Shown: positions 25,550 through 36,209 of the stretch, in pieces
Numbering within the stretch: the stretch's first letter is position 1
Layout of the letters: each line of letters opens with the position of its first letter
DNA from: Ilumatobacteraceae bacterium
GTDB taxonomy: Bacteria; Actinomycetota; Acidimicrobiia; Acidimicrobiales; Ilumatobacteraceae
Length of the DNA stretch: 64,000 nt
NCBI GenBank assembly: GCA_021299715.1
Contig: JAJTEL010000006.1
Coordinates: forward strand, 62,001-126,000
Direction: 5' to 3'
The notes under the pieces: model-generated
Told to the model about the DNA's origin: nothing
The model's input: the letters and a program-made list of their open reading frames with translations, nothing else
Databases searched by the model: none
Made by a program: the position numbers and the translations under genes

Positions 25550-26871
25550 TTGAGCCCTTGGTACCCAAACGCCATCTGGCTGAGTTCTTCTCTCGCTCGA
25601 TGTGCGTGTTGTAAAACTCGTTCGAGATCAAAAGCATCGTCAAGTTGCTGTGCAGACAGCGTGACGTTTTTATCTTTCTCGAGAACTGTTCGCAGGGGGG
25701 TGGCCGTTTCTATTGCTGTACGAGCTGCCGATTGAACAATGCGATAGGCCGTATCTCGTTGCATTCCGTTATCCACCATGGCAAGTAATACAGATTGTGA
25801 GAACACCACGCCGTGAAGTGAGTTGAGGTTCTTCAACATCTGCTTCTCGTCAACTTCGAGATTCATGATTAATCGAGCCATGCGGCGCAACATGTACACC
25901 ACTAATGAAACGGAGTCGGGAATAACAATTCGTTCTGCAGACGAATGTGAAATGTCTCGCTCGTGCCACAGTGGGATGTTTTGCAGTGCCACCTGCAAGT
26001 TTCCACGCAACACCCGTGACAACCCAGAAATTGTTTCAGCAGAAATTGGATTGCGCTTGTGTGGCATGGCGCTGGAACCCTTTTGGCCCTCAGAGAATCC
26101 TTCTCGCACTTCGTTCACTTCCGTGCGTTGCAGATGACGCATTTCAACTGCAATCGACTCAAGAGTTGAGCCAATAGACGCACACACATACATGAACTCA
26201 GCATGGCGATCGCGCGCCACTACTTGAGTAGCAGAGACCGGGGTGAGTTGAAGGCGGGAAGCAACCTCTTGTTCCACTTCGGGCGGGATGTTAGAAAATG
26301 TGCCTACGGCCCCAGAGAGTTTGCACACCGATACCGCAGTAAATGCGTTCTTCAAACGTTCTCGATCACGCGCTACTTGCAGACCAAACAGAGCAGCCTT
26401 CATGCCAAACGTTGTGGGTTCAGCATGAATTCCATGAGTACGACCAATCATGGGTGTATGTGAATGCTCGTGGGCACCCTTTAGTAACAAGTGAGTTACT
26501 TCGGTCAGTTCACGCTCGATGAGATAACACGCATCGCGCAATGCCCAGCACAAACCTGTGTCGACAACATCTGTACTCGTTAAGCCGTAGTGAATCCACG
26601 TTCCGTGAGGCGCTCCGATTGCTTCTTGAACAACATCGACAAAAGCTGCTACGTCGTGATTAGTGATCTCTTCGCGATCTTGAACTTGCTGAACAAACTG
26701 CGCATTCACTTCTGGTGCGTGAGCGCGGCAATACGCTGCGGATTCTTTTGGAACAATGCCTGCATTGGCCATTGCTTCTACAACGCAGAGTTCAATCTCC
26801 AACCAGCGAGACATTTTTGACTGCTCTGAGAACAGTTCGTCTGTCTCTTTCGTGGAGTACCGAGAAATCAT
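25546..26871 (-). CDS. purB: Adenylosuccinate lyase
   Basis: The 441-residue protein carries the fumarase/aspartase superfamily signature GSSAMPHKRNP and the conserved MIGRTHGIHAEPTTFG and TSTDVVDTG regions. It cleaves SAICAR and adenylosuccinate in purine synthesis. The start overlaps the purA stop by four bases, so purA-purB is an operon covering both steps from IMP to AMP. Confidence 0.97.
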   Translation of the reverse strand: MISRYSTKETDELFSEQSKMSRWLEIELCVVEAMANAGIVPKESAAYCRAHAPEVNAQFVQQVQDREEITNHDVAAFVDVVQEAIGAPHGTWIHYGLTSTDVVDTGLCWALRDACYLIERELTEVTHLLLKGAHEHSHTPMIGRTHGIHAEPTTFGMKAALFGLQVARDRERLKNAFTAVSVCKLSGAVGTFSNIPPEVEQEVASRLQLTPVSATQVVARDRHAEFMYVCASIGSTLESIAVEMRHLQRTEVNEVREGFSEGQKGSSAMPHKRNPISAETISGLSRVLRGNLQVALQNIPLWHERDISHSSAERIVIPDSVSLVVYMLRRMARLIMNLEVDEKQMLKNLNSLHGVVFSQSVLLAMVDNGMQRDTAYRIVQSAARTAIETATPLRTVLEKDKNVTLSAQQLDDAFDLERVLQHAHRAREELSQMAFGYQGLN

Positions 26872-28139
26872 GAGCGGACCACCATGGAGTCACGAGCAGG
26901 GCCTGTTCCTACCATGGACACCGGAATTCCTGTTTCGCGCTCAACAATGGCCACAAGTGCTTGAGCGCTAGTCGGGAGAGACAAAAAATCGGTGATTCCC
27001 TCGGTGCTGCTGTTCCAACCAGACAATGTTTCGTACACCGGCTCAACAGATGCAAGACGCTCAACAGTGTCGGGGTAATTGCGAACAATCTCTCCGTTTA
27101 TTTTGTACGCCACGCAAACCTTCACTTCTTCGAAGGTATCTAAAACGTCCAGCTTTGTGAGGGCAATTTCAGTAAGAGAGTTCACGCGCATTGCATGACG
27201 AAGCATGACTGTGTCTAGCCAACCGGTACGTCGACGACGTCCTGTGACGGTTCCGAACTCTCGACCGATGTCTACCAACTTGTCGCCAAGCTCGTTGGTG
27301 AGTTCACTGGGGAATGGGCCCATTCCCACGCGAGTTGTATACGCCTTTGCAATTCCCACCACGCGGTCAATGTGGCGAGGTCCAAGTCCGGTACCAACCG
27401 CCGCGCCGCCAGAAATGGGGTTAGACGAGGTAACGAATGGATATGTGCCATGGTCGACGTCAAGGAACGTTGCTTGAGCACCTTCCAACAAAATGTTTTC
27501 GCCTCGTTCGCGTGCATCGTGTAACAGGTTGACAGTGTCGGCAACATACGGTGCAAGTCTTTGCGCATATGCAACAAAGTCATTCACTACTTGATCAACA
27601 TCGAAAGTGTCGCCACCAATGTCACTGACTTCACGACGGGCAGCGATTGCGCGCTCGCGAACCTTTTTTTCAAATTCAACAGGGTTCAGTACTTCGCCAA
27701 CTCGAATACCTGCACGCTTCACTTTGTCGACGTATGCAGGTCCGATTCCCTTCAACGTTGTACCAATCTTCGCCTCGCCTCGCGCAGCTTCCAACGCCGC
27801 GTCAATCGCTTGATGCCACGGGAAAATGAGATGAGCAAGACTTGACACCTTTAAACGCGCCGTGGAAATACCGCGAGACTCAAGCGAATCAATTTCTTTG
27901 AACAGGGTGGGTAAGTCCACCACAACGCCATTGCCAATCACTGGGGTGACGGAGTCGTAGAACACTCCGCTTGGTGTGAGTTGAAGTGCGTACTTCTGGT
28001 CGCCAATAACGACGGTGTGGCCAGCATTATGACCACCTTGATAACGAGCGACGATGCTGTGAGAAGCGGCAAGTAAGTCGATGACTTTGGCTTTGCCTTC
28101 GTCACCCCACTGGGTACCTACGACAACGGTGACGGACAT
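26868..28139 (-). CDS. purA: Adenylosuccinate synthetase
   Basis: Start ATG 28139 gives 423 residues, the family length; an in-frame upstream extension of 99 codons runs into hisD DNA and is rejected. The GTP/IMP-binding start VVVGTQWGDEGKAK differs from the usual GDEGKGK at one Gly (to Ala). YQGGHNAGHTVV, GTGLGPRHIDRVVG and TGRRRRTGWLD are intact. It makes adenylosuccinate from IMP, Asp and GTP. It is divergent from the HisD-family gene over 90 bases. Confidence 0.97.
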   Translation of the reverse strand: MSVTVVVGTQWGDEGKAKVIDLLAASHSIVARYQGGHNAGHTVVIGDQKYALQLTPSGVFYDSVTPVIGNGVVVDLPTLFKEIDSLESRGISTARLKVSSLAHLIFPWHQAIDAALEAARGEAKIGTTLKGIGPAYVDKVKRAGIRVGEVLNPVEFEKKVRERAIAARREVSDIGGDTFDVDQVVNDFVAYAQRLAPYVADTVNLLHDARERGENILLEGAQATFLDVDHGTYPFVTSSNPISGGAAVGTGLGPRHIDRVVGIAKAYTTRVGMGPFPSELTNELGDKLVDIGREFGTVTGRRRRTGWLDTVMLRHAMRVNSLTEIALTKLDVLDTFEEVKVCVAYKINGEIVRNYPDTVERLASVEPVYETLSGWNSSTEGITDFLSLPTSAQALVAIVERETGIPVSMVGTGPARDSMVVRS

Positions 28140-28229
28140 GAACGCTCCCCTTTCGGAACGTGAAGTAACTCTACTTGCTCTCACTAATGTCTGGCTCCTG
28201 AATAGGCCAAGACGGGTAGGTTTCTTTGT

Positions 28230-29555
28230 GTGAACTCCGTTCTTCGTCGCCAGAACTGGTCCGAGATGACCATTGCCCAACGCGAGGCCTTGTGCCATCG
28301 CGGCATGGACGACATCTTCCACCCAGAACTTCGAGCATCTATTGGGGAACTCATTGAAGACGTACGGGTACGTGGCGACCAGGCACTCTGCGATGCCCTT
28401 GCCCGATTCGATGGCGTTCGCCTCGAACCCAACCAATTACGCGTAAGCGAAGAAGAGATTGCCTCAGCCCAGGTGGACCCCGCCGTAGAGAACGGCATTC
28501 TCGACGCTATTTCCCACCTTCGTGCATTTAACGATCAACTTCTTGAGCGCGCCAGCGATTGGAGCATTGAAATTGAACACGGCCTCACTGCTGGCGAGAA
28601 AGTGTCTCCCATCTCCAGTGTCGGCCTCTTTGTTCCTAGTGGCAAAGCCAGTTATCCGTCTGTGGCGTATCAATTAGGAGTCCCCGCAGTGGTGGCCGGT
28701 GTTCCGCATATCTCACTCATTGTTCCCCCAGTGCCTGGTGGCCAGGGTGAAGTAGACCCCGCAGTGCTTGTGGTGTGTCGTCATCTCGGAATCAAGAACG
28801 TGTTCCGCGTGAACGGACCTTCCGGAATTGCTGCACTCGGGTTCGGAACACAAACAATTCCGAAAGTTCGCAAAGTTGTCGGACCAGGAAGTCCTGCGGT
28901 CACCATCGCTCAAGTGGAAATGCAACGTTTCGGTTTGGCCACCATGATGTTGTTGGGGCCCACCGAAAGCATGATTGTTGCCGATCACACCGCACACGTA
29001 GGTCGTCTGGCGGCCGACTTGTTGATTGAGGCTGAACACGGAACCGACTCCTCCGTCGTACTGGTCACCACATCAGCAGATCTCATCGATGCGGTTGATG
29101 CAGAACTTGCAATTCAAATTGGCGACCTACCAGAAGTTCGCGCAACTGCAGCACGAGCATCACTTGGATCAAACGGTGGTGCCGTGCTGGTGCAAAATCT
29201 AAACGAAGCCGCCGATGTAGCGAATATGTACGCGCCCGAACATCTTCAACTTGCTGTTGACGCATCGTATGAAGAAGACATGCTTGACCTTCTTGTGAAT
29301 GCTGGCGAGATTCTTATTGGTCAGCACACACCATTTAGTGCAGGGAACTTCGTCATTGGTTGCCCAGCATCGCTTCCCACAAGCGGATTCGCACACGTGT
29401 CATCTGGAATCACAGTTGATGCATTTTTGAAAAAGACTGCGGTTGCGAAAGCAACTGAGTCTGCATTGCGCAGAATGTCACCCAGCATTGTGGCGTTATC
29501 CGACCACGAAGGCTTCTCCGCCCACGGCAACGCCATTCGTCGCCGCTTCGGCTGA
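28230..29555 (+). CDS. HisD-family NAD-dependent dehydrogenase (histidinol dehydrogenase-like)
   Basis: The 441-residue protein has the HisD fold and the catalytic YAPEHLQL pair (E337, H338). In E. coli HisD the zinc ligands are Q259, H262, D360 and H419. Here the matching positions look like E267, H270, N373 (GNFVIG instead of GDYxxG) and H432. The canonical GPGNxYV becomes GPGSPAV. No other his gene is near. It may act on another alcohol substrate, as HisD-like sulfopropanediol dehydrogenase does. Automatic naming as hisD would be uncertain. Confidence 0.8.
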   Translation: MNSVLRRQNWSEMTIAQREALCHRGMDDIFHPELRASIGELIEDVRVRGDQALCDALARFDGVRLEPNQLRVSEEEIASAQVDPAVENGILDAISHLRAFNDQLLERASDWSIEIEHGLTAGEKVSPISSVGLFVPSGKASYPSVAYQLGVPAVVAGVPHISLIVPPVPGGQGEVDPAVLVVCRHLGIKNVFRVNGPSGIAALGFGTQTIPKVRKVVGPGSPAVTIAQVEMQRFGLATMMLLGPTESMIVADHTAHVGRLAADLLIEAEHGTDSSVVLVTTSADLIDAVDAELAIQIGDLPEVRATAARASLGSNGGAVLVQNLNEAADVANMYAPEHLQLAVDASYEEDMLDLLVNAGEILIGQHTPFSAGNFVIGCPASLPTSGFAHVSSGITVDAFLKKTAVAKATESALRRMSPSIVALSDHEGFSAHGNAIRRRFG

Positions 29556-29556
29556 T

Positions 29557-30423
29557 CTAAAACGGAGTGTCGCCCATCACCGTGACGCGGTGGCCATAAC
29601 GCCGATGTGGCCAGTAGTCCCAAATGGCGCGGTGCTGCGCGCACCGGTTATCCCAGAACGCAATGGAATTTGGTTCCCACTGAAAACGACACTGGAAGTT
29701 CGGATGTTCCATGTGTTGGTACAGGAAATTCAGTATTGCATCACTCTCATCGCGAGGTACACCAACAATGTGCGTGGTGAAAGAGCGATTCACGAACAAA
29801 CACTTCTTGCCTGTTTCCGGATGAGTTCGCACCACGGGATGCTTTGACCGTGGGTAAGAAGGCTTATCCGCCACTCCGGTGTACAAACCGCGATACACAT
29901 GTTCGCCGTCATGTACGGCAACAAGTCCGTTCAGGTATTCCTTCATCTTGTCGCTAAGGGCGTCATAGGCGGCGTACATGTTTGAAAACATGGTGTCTCC
30001 ACCACTTGGTGGAACTTCGTGAATGTACAGAATGCTTCCCATCGGCGGCTGAGGTTGGCACGACACATCGGAATGCCACGCCTCACCATTTGCTCTGTCG
30101 GAATTCTCGTCTGCAGAGATGACCAAAATTTCTTGATGTCCCGTTGCGTTTGCTGCGGCGGGGTGCACATCTAGTTCGCCAAAGCGACGACCGAACTCAA
30201 TATGTTGTTCAACGCTGAGATTCTGGTCTCGAAAGAACACCACGCAGTATTCAGCCAATGCGCGACGAATTTCTTTTGTTGTTTCGTCGTCAATGTTCGC
30301 AAGATCGATGTTGTCGACTACCACACCAACATTTGGCGTATACCGACGCAATGAAATTCGCGAGTAGGGCGATGACTCTTTCCACACCGCTTTTGAACGC
30401 GGACCACCCCTTTTTGTTGCCAT
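29557..30423 (-). CDS. TauD/TfdA family Fe(II)/2-oxoglutarate dioxygenase
   Basis: The 288-residue protein (ATG 30423) has the facial triad: WHSDVS (His-x-Asp) and the distal His in QHRAIWDYWPHRR, where the late Arg binds 2-oxoglutarate. An N-terminal RRYTPNVGVVVDNIDL is family-typical. TauD-type enzymes hydroxylate taurine, 2,4-D or other substrates; this substrate is unknown. It begins one base after the stop of the upstream thiolase, so the two are co-translated, which suggests a shared pathway. Confidence 0.9.
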   Translation of the reverse strand: MATKRGGPRSKAVWKESSPYSRISLRRYTPNVGVVVDNIDLANIDDETTKEIRRALAEYCVVFFRDQNLSVEQHIEFGRRFGELDVHPAAANATGHQEILVISADENSDRANGEAWHSDVSCQPQPPMGSILYIHEVPPSGGDTMFSNMYAAYDALSDKMKEYLNGLVAVHDGEHVYRGLYTGVADKPSYPRSKHPVVRTHPETGKKCLFVNRSFTTHIVGVPRDESDAILNFLYQHMEHPNFQCRFQWEPNSIAFWDNRCAQHRAIWDYWPHRRYGHRVTVMGDTPF

Positions 30424-30424
30424 T

Positions 30425-31660
30425 TCAGTCACGAACTCCGACAACGAAGCTTGCAACCGTTGACAAAGAACCACCAATGTTCAATGTTGCAAAGGTCTTT
30501 GCTCCCTCTACTTGAATGTCTCCTGCAATCCCAGTGACTTGCTTGGTTGCGTCGAACAGCATGCGGGCACCGGTTGCGCCAACGGGATGTCCACCACCAA
30601 TAAGGCCACCACTTGGGTTGATGGGAAGTCTTCCATCGCGCTCAATAGTGCCGTCTTCAATTGCTTTCCATGATTCGCCAGGTGCCGTAATTCCGAAGTG
30701 GTCAATGGCCATGTATTCGGTTGTGGTGAAACAATCATGAGTTTCAATTCCGTCGAGTTGAAACACATCGGTAATTCCTGCACGACGCAATGAATCGCTA
30801 ATGGTGTCGTTCACATGTGGAAACACATACTTGTCGTTCTTGCTGCGCTCAAGTTTGTCGAGGAACTTGATGCCGGCATTGCGATGACCCCAACCCAAAA
30901 TTTGTGCCGTTTCCGAGACACGAATGTTTCTTCGTGCTGCTTGCGCATCGATGAAACGTTGTGACACCAGAACAACTGCCGTTGCGCCGTCGGTGATTTG
31001 ACCACAATCTTGTCGACGTGTTCCAGGCTCGATGATGGGGTTGGCTACATCGTCGTCAGTGAAACTGAGGTCGGTGAACTTCCATGAACGAGTTTGTGCA
31101 AGCGGATTTGATTTTGCATTCGTGTAATTGATTTCAGAAATGCGATTGAGATACTGACGATCTAAGCCATATCGATACGCATACTCTTCGCCAAGGAGTC
31201 CGAAAACAGCGGGCCACATGAACGTGCAAGAAATTCCTTCGTGACCTTGCCATGACGCAGCATTTTGCGCAATTGACGATTGGTCGCCCGGTAAGGCCTT
31301 CTGTTCTTCAACCCCCACAACGAGCGCGCAGTCATAACGCCCCGCTTCAAGTTCGGCCATTGCAGCCAAAATTGCAAGTGACGATGATGCGCACGCTCCT
31401 TCGTGTCGCATGGCAGGTTTTCCCCACAATCCAGGCACTACCTGGGATGCCATCGCGCCAAGGTGGCCTTGCTGACGTTGTAACTCAGAGAATGCGTTGC
31501 CCACGTGAACCGTGTCAATGTCAGAGACATCAACGCCACTGTTTGTGAGCGCACCTTCAATGGCTTCGCGCATCATGTCGGAAATGTCCATGCCATCGCG
31601 CGCATAACTGCGTGCAAAGTCGGTTTGGTATCCGCCTAAGACATAAATAGGTGTGCTCAC
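30425..31660 (-). CDS. Thiolase-family acetyl-CoA acyltransferase (SCP-x-like)
   Basis: GTG 31660, preceded by AAGGGGGC, gives 411 residues. The active-site Cys lies in HEGACASSSLAIL, a catalytic His in GIETHDCFTT, and the Gly-rich GGGHPVGATGAR follows. This pattern is of SCP-x/type II thiolases, which often work with a DUF35 OB-fold partner not seen here. It may cleave or condense acyl-CoA. It is coupled to the dioxygenase gene downstream. Confidence 0.88.
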   Translation of the reverse strand: MSTPIYVLGGYQTDFARSYARDGMDISDMMREAIEGALTNSGVDVSDIDTVHVGNAFSELQRQQGHLGAMASQVVPGLWGKPAMRHEGACASSSLAILAAMAELEAGRYDCALVVGVEEQKALPGDQSSIAQNAASWQGHEGISCTFMWPAVFGLLGEEYAYRYGLDRQYLNRISEINYTNAKSNPLAQTRSWKFTDLSFTDDDVANPIIEPGTRRQDCGQITDGATAVVLVSQRFIDAQAARRNIRVSETAQILGWGHRNAGIKFLDKLERSKNDKYVFPHVNDTISDSLRRAGITDVFQLDGIETHDCFTTTEYMAIDHFGITAPGESWKAIEDGTIERDGRLPINPSGGLIGGGHPVGATGARMLFDATKQVTGIAGDIQVEGAKTFATLNIGGSLSTVASFVVGVRD

Positions 31661-31706
31661 TGTGCCCCCTTGCAGTTCAGTGCCTGCACGAAGACTACGG
31701 GAAGAC

Positions 31707-34193
31707 TTAGACCGCTCGCACCTCGAGAACACCGTTGGGTGCATCGACACGGACTGCCCCATCTTCAGCCACTGATCCCTCAAGAATGAGAAGTGCAGCT
31801 TTATCGGCTATCTCTCGCTGAATCAGACGCTTCAGAGGTCGGGCACCAAAGGATTCGTCGAATCCCTGTTCTGCAAGTGCAGTTCGCGCCAAAGGAGTGA
31901 CCTGCAAGGTGATGCGACGATCGGCCAACCGATTCACAATGTGCTCAAGCTGAATTTCAACAATTTGCGCAAGGTCATCTCGTGTCAGCGAACGGAAACG
32001 AACTATTTCGTCAATTCGGTTCACGAACTCTGGACGGAAATAGTCGATGGGTTCACCAGGCAAGTTGCTGGTCATGATGAGAACCACATTGGAAAAGTCC
32101 ACAGTGCGACCTTGGCCATCGGTGAGACGACCATCGTCTAACACTTGCAGCAAGACGTTGAACACATCGGGGTGCGCTTTTTCTACTTCGTCTAAGAGCA
32201 CAACGCTGTACGGGCGGCGGCGAACTGCTTCCGTTAACTGACCACCTTCGTCGTATCCCACGTATCCGGGAGGAGCACCAATGAGACGACTGACGGAGTA
32301 CTTCTCCATGTACTCAGCCATGTCAATACGCACCATGGCCTTCTCGTCGTCGAACAAATACTCAGCAAGGGCGCGCGCGAGTTCAGTTTTGCCAACACCT
32401 GTTGGCCCCAAGAACATGAACGAACCAATCGGTTTGTTCGGATCGCTTAAACCTGCCCGACTACGGCGAATTGCATTGGCAACTGCGGACACTGCGGCCT
32501 CTTGACCAATGACACGCTGATGAAGCAACACTTCAAGGTGAACCAGTTTTTGCATTTCGCTTTCCAGCAACTTGCTAATGGGCACACCCGTCCACTTCGA
32601 CACCACTTCTGCGATGTCTTCGGCGTCTACTTCTTCTTTCAGCATTCGATTGTCTTTTTGCAACACATCAAGGTGCGCTGTTGCACCATCGATGCGACGC
32701 TCTAATTCGGGAATGCGGCCATAACGCATCTCTGCTGCGCGCTCGAGATCCACTTCACGCTCTACCGCAATGCGTAACGATTCAAGTTCTTCTTTCAGGG
32801 TGCGAATTGCAGAAATTGCTTCGCGCTCTGCTTCCCAATGAGACTTCATTTTGTCTACTTGGGCTTGCAAGTCTGTGAGTTCCACATCTAATGCGTTAAT
32901 GCGCTCTTGAGATGCGGCATCGGTTTCTTTTTCCAGCGCTACTTTCTCAATTTCCAACTGCAGAACGCGACGTTGCACAACATCAATCTCTGTTGGCAAT
33001 GAGTCAATCTCAATGCGAAGCTTGCTGGCCGCTTCGTCAACAAGGTCAATGGCTTTGTCGGGTAAGAAGCGATTCGTGAGGTAGCGATTTGACAACACCG
33101 CGGCACTCACCAAGGCGGAGTCTTGAATTCGCACACCGTGGTGAACTTCGTATCGTTCCTTCAAGCCGCGCAAAATTGCAATGGTGTCGGGAACGGTTGG
33201 CTCACCCACATACACCTGTTGGAAGCGACGCTCAAGAGCCGGGTCCTTCTCGACGTACTTACGGAACTCATCCAGCGTGGTGGCGCCCACCATGCGCAGT
33301 TCGCCGCGAGCAAGCATGGGCTTAATCATGTTGCCTGCGTCCATCGCGCCTTCTGCGCCACCAGCACCAACAAGTGTGTGCATCTCATCGACGAATGTGA
33401 TGATTTCACCTTCAGCATCGATGATTTCCTTCAACACCGCTTTCAAACGCTCTTCAAACTCACCGCGATACTTTGCACCAGCGAGCATTGAGGCAAGGTC
33501 GAGGGAAACAAGTCGTTTGTTCTTCAAACCTTCCGGGACATCGCCATCGGCAATACGGCGAGCAAGACCTTCCACAATGGCGGTCTTGCCTACTCCAGGT
33601 TCACCAATAAGCACAGGGTTGTTCTTGGTGCGACGCGACAACACTTGAATGACTCGACGAATCTCTTCATCTCGACCGATCACCGGATCAATTTTTCCGG
33701 CACGAGCACGGGCTGTGAGATCTTGACCATACTTTTCCAGTGCAGCGAACTGAGACTCTGGGTCTGGTGTGGTGACGCGATGTGATCCTCGTACTTCACG
33801 AAGTGCTTGCAGCATTTCTTCCGTAGAGATGCCCACTCGCTGGTTCATGGCCAGCATCAAGTGCTCAACAGACAGGTAATCATCGTGCAGGTCCTTGCGC
33901 GCGCTGTCTGCATTTTCAAACACATTGCTGAGTTCACGGTTCATGCGCGCTTCAACGCCACCTTGCGTACGGGGCAATGCGAGAACAGCTTCTTCTGCCT
34001 TTGCCCGCAACATTCCGGCAGCAATGCCGAGTTTCTGCAGAAATGTAGAAACAATGGTGTCGTCTTGGGATGTAACGGCAAACATCACATGGTCGGGTGT
34101 TACTTCGGGGTTGCCGTATTGGCGTGCAAGATTTCCGGCAGCACCAATTGCTTCATTGGTCTTCGTGGTCCACTTCTTTGGGTCAATTGCCAT
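31707..34193 (-). CDS. clpB: ClpB protein disaggregase
   Basis: The 828-residue Hsp100 protein has an N-domain, NBD1 with GEPGVGKT, a middle coiled-coil domain (about 400-510), and NBD2 with GPTGVGKT and the [13 protein letters not shown]-terminal region. It works with DnaK to dissolve aggregates. It lies 14 bases behind hspR and is the last gene of the dnaK operon. It is slightly shorter than the 850-860 residues usual in actinobacteria. Confidence 0.96.
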   Translation of the reverse strand: MAIDPKKWTTKTNEAIGAAGNLARQYGNPEVTPDHVMFAVTSQDDTIVSTFLQKLGIAAGMLRAKAEEAVLALPRTQGGVEARMNRELSNVFENADSARKDLHDDYLSVEHLMLAMNQRVGISTEEMLQALREVRGSHRVTTPDPESQFAALEKYGQDLTARARAGKIDPVIGRDEEIRRVIQVLSRRTKNNPVLIGEPGVGKTAIVEGLARRIADGDVPEGLKNKRLVSLDLASMLAGAKYRGEFEERLKAVLKEIIDAEGEIITFVDEMHTLVGAGGAEGAMDAGNMIKPMLARGELRMVGATTLDEFRKYVEKDPALERRFQQVYVGEPTVPDTIAILRGLKERYEVHHGVRIQDSALVSAAVLSNRYLTNRFLPDKAIDLVDEAASKLRIEIDSLPTEIDVVQRRVLQLEIEKVALEKETDAASQERINALDVELTDLQAQVDKMKSHWEAEREAISAIRTLKEELESLRIAVEREVDLERAAEMRYGRIPELERRIDGATAHLDVLQKDNRMLKEEVDAEDIAEVVSKWTGVPISKLLESEMQKLVHLEVLLHQRVIGQEAAVSAVANAIRRSRAGLSDPNKPIGSFMFLGPTGVGKTELARALAEYLFDDEKAMVRIDMAEYMEKYSVSRLIGAPPGYVGYDEGGQLTEAVRRRPYSVVLLDEVEKAHPDVFNVLLQVLDDGRLTDGQGRTVDFSNVVLIMTSNLPGEPIDYFRPEFVNRIDEIVRFRSLTRDDLAQIVEIQLEHIVNRLADRRITLQVTPLARTALAEQGFDESFGARPLKRLIQREIADKAALLILEGSVAEDGAVRVDAPNGVLEVRAV

Positions 34194-34207
34194 GGAAAGT
34201 TCCCCTA

Positions 34208-34603
34208 TTACCTGTTGGGATGAAAGATGCTGGGGCGCTCACCAAAGAGCGCAATGGCCTGACGTAATGGAACCAATGCCCCGCGCGAATTATGTTCAAG
34301 AGCGTTCACTGCGTCCATCAAACCTTGGCGCAATTCGGCCACTTCGTAACGCAATCTTTGTACTTCTTCTTCTAGAGACATGACGTGACGAATACCTTCA
34401 AGATTCATTCCGCTGGATGCCAATTCGGCAATACGGCGAAGGCGCGCAATGTCTGCGTCGCTGTACCTGCGGTTGCCACCAGAGGTTCTGGCTGGCGTCA
34501 GTAATCCGCGACGTTCATAGATACGCAGAGTTTGTGGATGCATACCCGCAAGTTCTGCCGCGACGGAAATGACATACACGGCCTGATGATGAGGTCTGTT
34601 CAT
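34208..34603 (-). CDS. hspR: HspR, MerR-family repressor of heat-shock genes
   Basis: The 131-residue protein has the MerR helix-turn-helix with wing: [20 protein letters not shown] then [16 protein letters not shown], followed by a short coiled coil. HspR binds HAIR operators with DnaK as co-repressor. It overlaps dnaJ by four bases and precedes clpB, the order known from Streptomyces. A HAIR-like site lies upstream of dnaK. Confidence 0.95.
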   Translation of the reverse strand: MNRPHHQAVYVISVAAELAGMHPQTLRIYERRGLLTPARTSGGNRRYSDADIARLRRIAELASSGMNLEGIRHVMSLEEEVQRLRYEVAELRQGLMDAVNALEHNSRGALVPLRQAIALFGERPSIFHPNR

Positions 34604-35697
34604 GGCTTCTCCTTTTCACGCGGTGAAGAGAGAACGGAATGAAGAGCTTCGACTGCAGCGCGTTCACTATCTGACAACGATGTTGGAACTGCAACATCGA
34701 CAGTGACAATGAGGTCGCCTGAGGCTTTCGGGGTTTCAATTCCTTTGCTCTTCACGCGGTGGCGAGAACCCGACTGCGTGCCGGGCTTTAGCTTCAACAT
34801 CACATCGTTATGCATGAGAGTGGGAACAGAAATTGTGGCGCCAAGCACAGCCTCGGTAAAAGAAATCGGAACACGCACCAACAAGTTGAGGCCTTCGCGC
34901 GTGAAGATGGGATGTGGAGTCACTCTGCATTCAACAAACAAGTCGCCCGGTGGTCCACCATTGCGACCTGGTGATCCGCGACCTTTCAAACGAATGCGTT
35001 GACCATCACTAACGCCAGCAGGAATTCGCACATTTACTTCTCGCGGACGCCGTTCAATTCCGGTACCACGACATGTTGCGCATGGGTACTCAATGACGGT
35101 GCCGTTGCCACCACATGAACGACATGGTGATGACATTGCAAAGAACCCTTGATTGTCTGCAATGGACCCGCGACCTCCACACGCACTACACATTTTTGGT
35201 GATGTTCCTGGTCGAGCACCAGATCCCGTGCACGACGTACAGGTTGCGTCGGCGGTGAGATGCAAGGTTGTTGTGAGACCGTGTGCTGCATCTTCAAACG
35301 ACAACGTCAGTGACGATTCAATGTCGCGACCTCGTTGTGGACCAACGCCAGCGCCACCAGTTCGACGACCACGACCGCCAAACATTTGACCAAGGATGTC
35401 GCCAAGGCCATCGCCACCCATGTCGAAGTTAAACGCACCACCACCAGCACCACCCATGGGGCCCATGCGACGCACCTCGTCATACTCAGCACGTTTTGTT
35501 GCATCGCCCACTACGTCGTACGCAGCAGAGATCTGTTTGAACTTCTCTTCGGCTTCGGGGTTATTGGGATTGGTGTCTGGGTGATATTGACGTGCAAGAC
35601 GTCGATACGCCTTCGTAATGTCTTTATCGGACGCATCTTTCGACACGCCAAGTACGGCGTAGTAGTCCTTTTCGAACCACTCGCGCTGGGCAGTCAA
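34600..35697 (-). CDS. dnaJ: Chaperone DnaJ
   Basis: The 365-residue co-chaperone has the J domain with the HPD motif (RQYHPDTN), a Gly-rich linker, four zinc-finger CxxCxGxG repeats (about 145-210) and C-terminal substrate-binding barrels. It stimulates DnaK ATPase. The start is TTG 35697, with AAGGGG about five bases upstream inside grpE. It is placed between grpE and hspR. Confidence 0.95.
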   Translation of the reverse strand: MTAQREWFEKDYYAVLGVSKDASDKDITKAYRRLARQYHPDTNPNNPEAEEKFKQISAAYDVVGDATKRAEYDEVRRMGPMGGAGGGAFNFDMGGDGLGDILGQMFGGRGRRTGGAGVGPQRGRDIESSLTLSFEDAAHGLTTTLHLTADATCTSCTGSGARPGTSPKMCSACGGRGSIADNQGFFAMSSPCRSCGGNGTVIEYPCATCRGTGIERRPREVNVRIPAGVSDGQRIRLKGRGSPGRNGGPPGDLFVECRVTPHPIFTREGLNLLVRVPISFTEAVLGATISVPTLMHNDVMLKLKPGTQSGSRHRVKSKGIETPKASGDLIVTVDVAVPTSLSDSERAAVEALHSVLSSPREKEKP

Positions 35698-35700
35698 GAC

Positions 35701-36204
35701 CTACCCCTTCACCTTCACTAAGGCTGCGCGCAACACGCGGCCCTTCCATTCGTATCCGGTGCGAAGTACTTCCACCACAACAGGCTCACCGCCATCACCT
35801 GGTTCGTGCATCACTGCTTCTGCCGTAGCCGGATCGAATGGTTGATGTAACAAGTCATATGCCTTGAGCCCTTGCGTTGACAACGCACCAAGCAACGACT
35901 TCCACACTGGCTCAACTCCATCTGACCCATGTGCAAATGCTGCTTCGCAAGCGTCGAGAACGGGAAGGAGTGCCTCGGCAATGCGTCCGGTAGCGCGGTC
36001 GACTTCGTCGGCCTGCACTTGTGCAACGCGCTTTCTGTAATTCTCGAAATCGGCCTGCAAGCGAAGCGCGATGTCTTTGAATTCATCACGTTCTGCCAGC
36101 AACGCAGCAATGTCGTGCTCAACAACTGCTTCGTCGGCAGTTACTTCGTTCGACTCGTTGGTTGCACCCTCATCGGGCTGTTCAACGTTTTCCTGCTCAG
36201 ACAT
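35701..36204 (-). CDS. grpE: Nucleotide exchange factor GrpE
   Basis: The 167-residue protein has an acidic N-terminal tail, a long helix LLAERDEFKDIALRLQADFE that forms the dimer coiled coil, and a beta-rich C-terminal domain ending GYEWKGRVLRAALVKV. It releases ADP from DnaK. It is five bases from dnaK and three from dnaJ. Confidence 0.95.
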   Translation of the reverse strand: MSEQENVEQPDEGATNESNEVTADEAVVEHDIAALLAERDEFKDIALRLQADFENYRKRVAQVQADEVDRATGRIAEALLPVLDACEAAFAHGSDGVEPVWKSLLGALSTQGLKAYDLLHQPFDPATAEAVMHEPGDGGEPVVVEVLRTGYEWKGRVLRAALVKVKG

Positions 36205-36209
36205 AGTGG

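Noticed and set aside
28140-28436. Upstream in-frame extension of purA by 99 codons
   Set aside because: It runs antisense into the hisD-like gene and has no family similarity; PurA proteins start at the chosen ATG.
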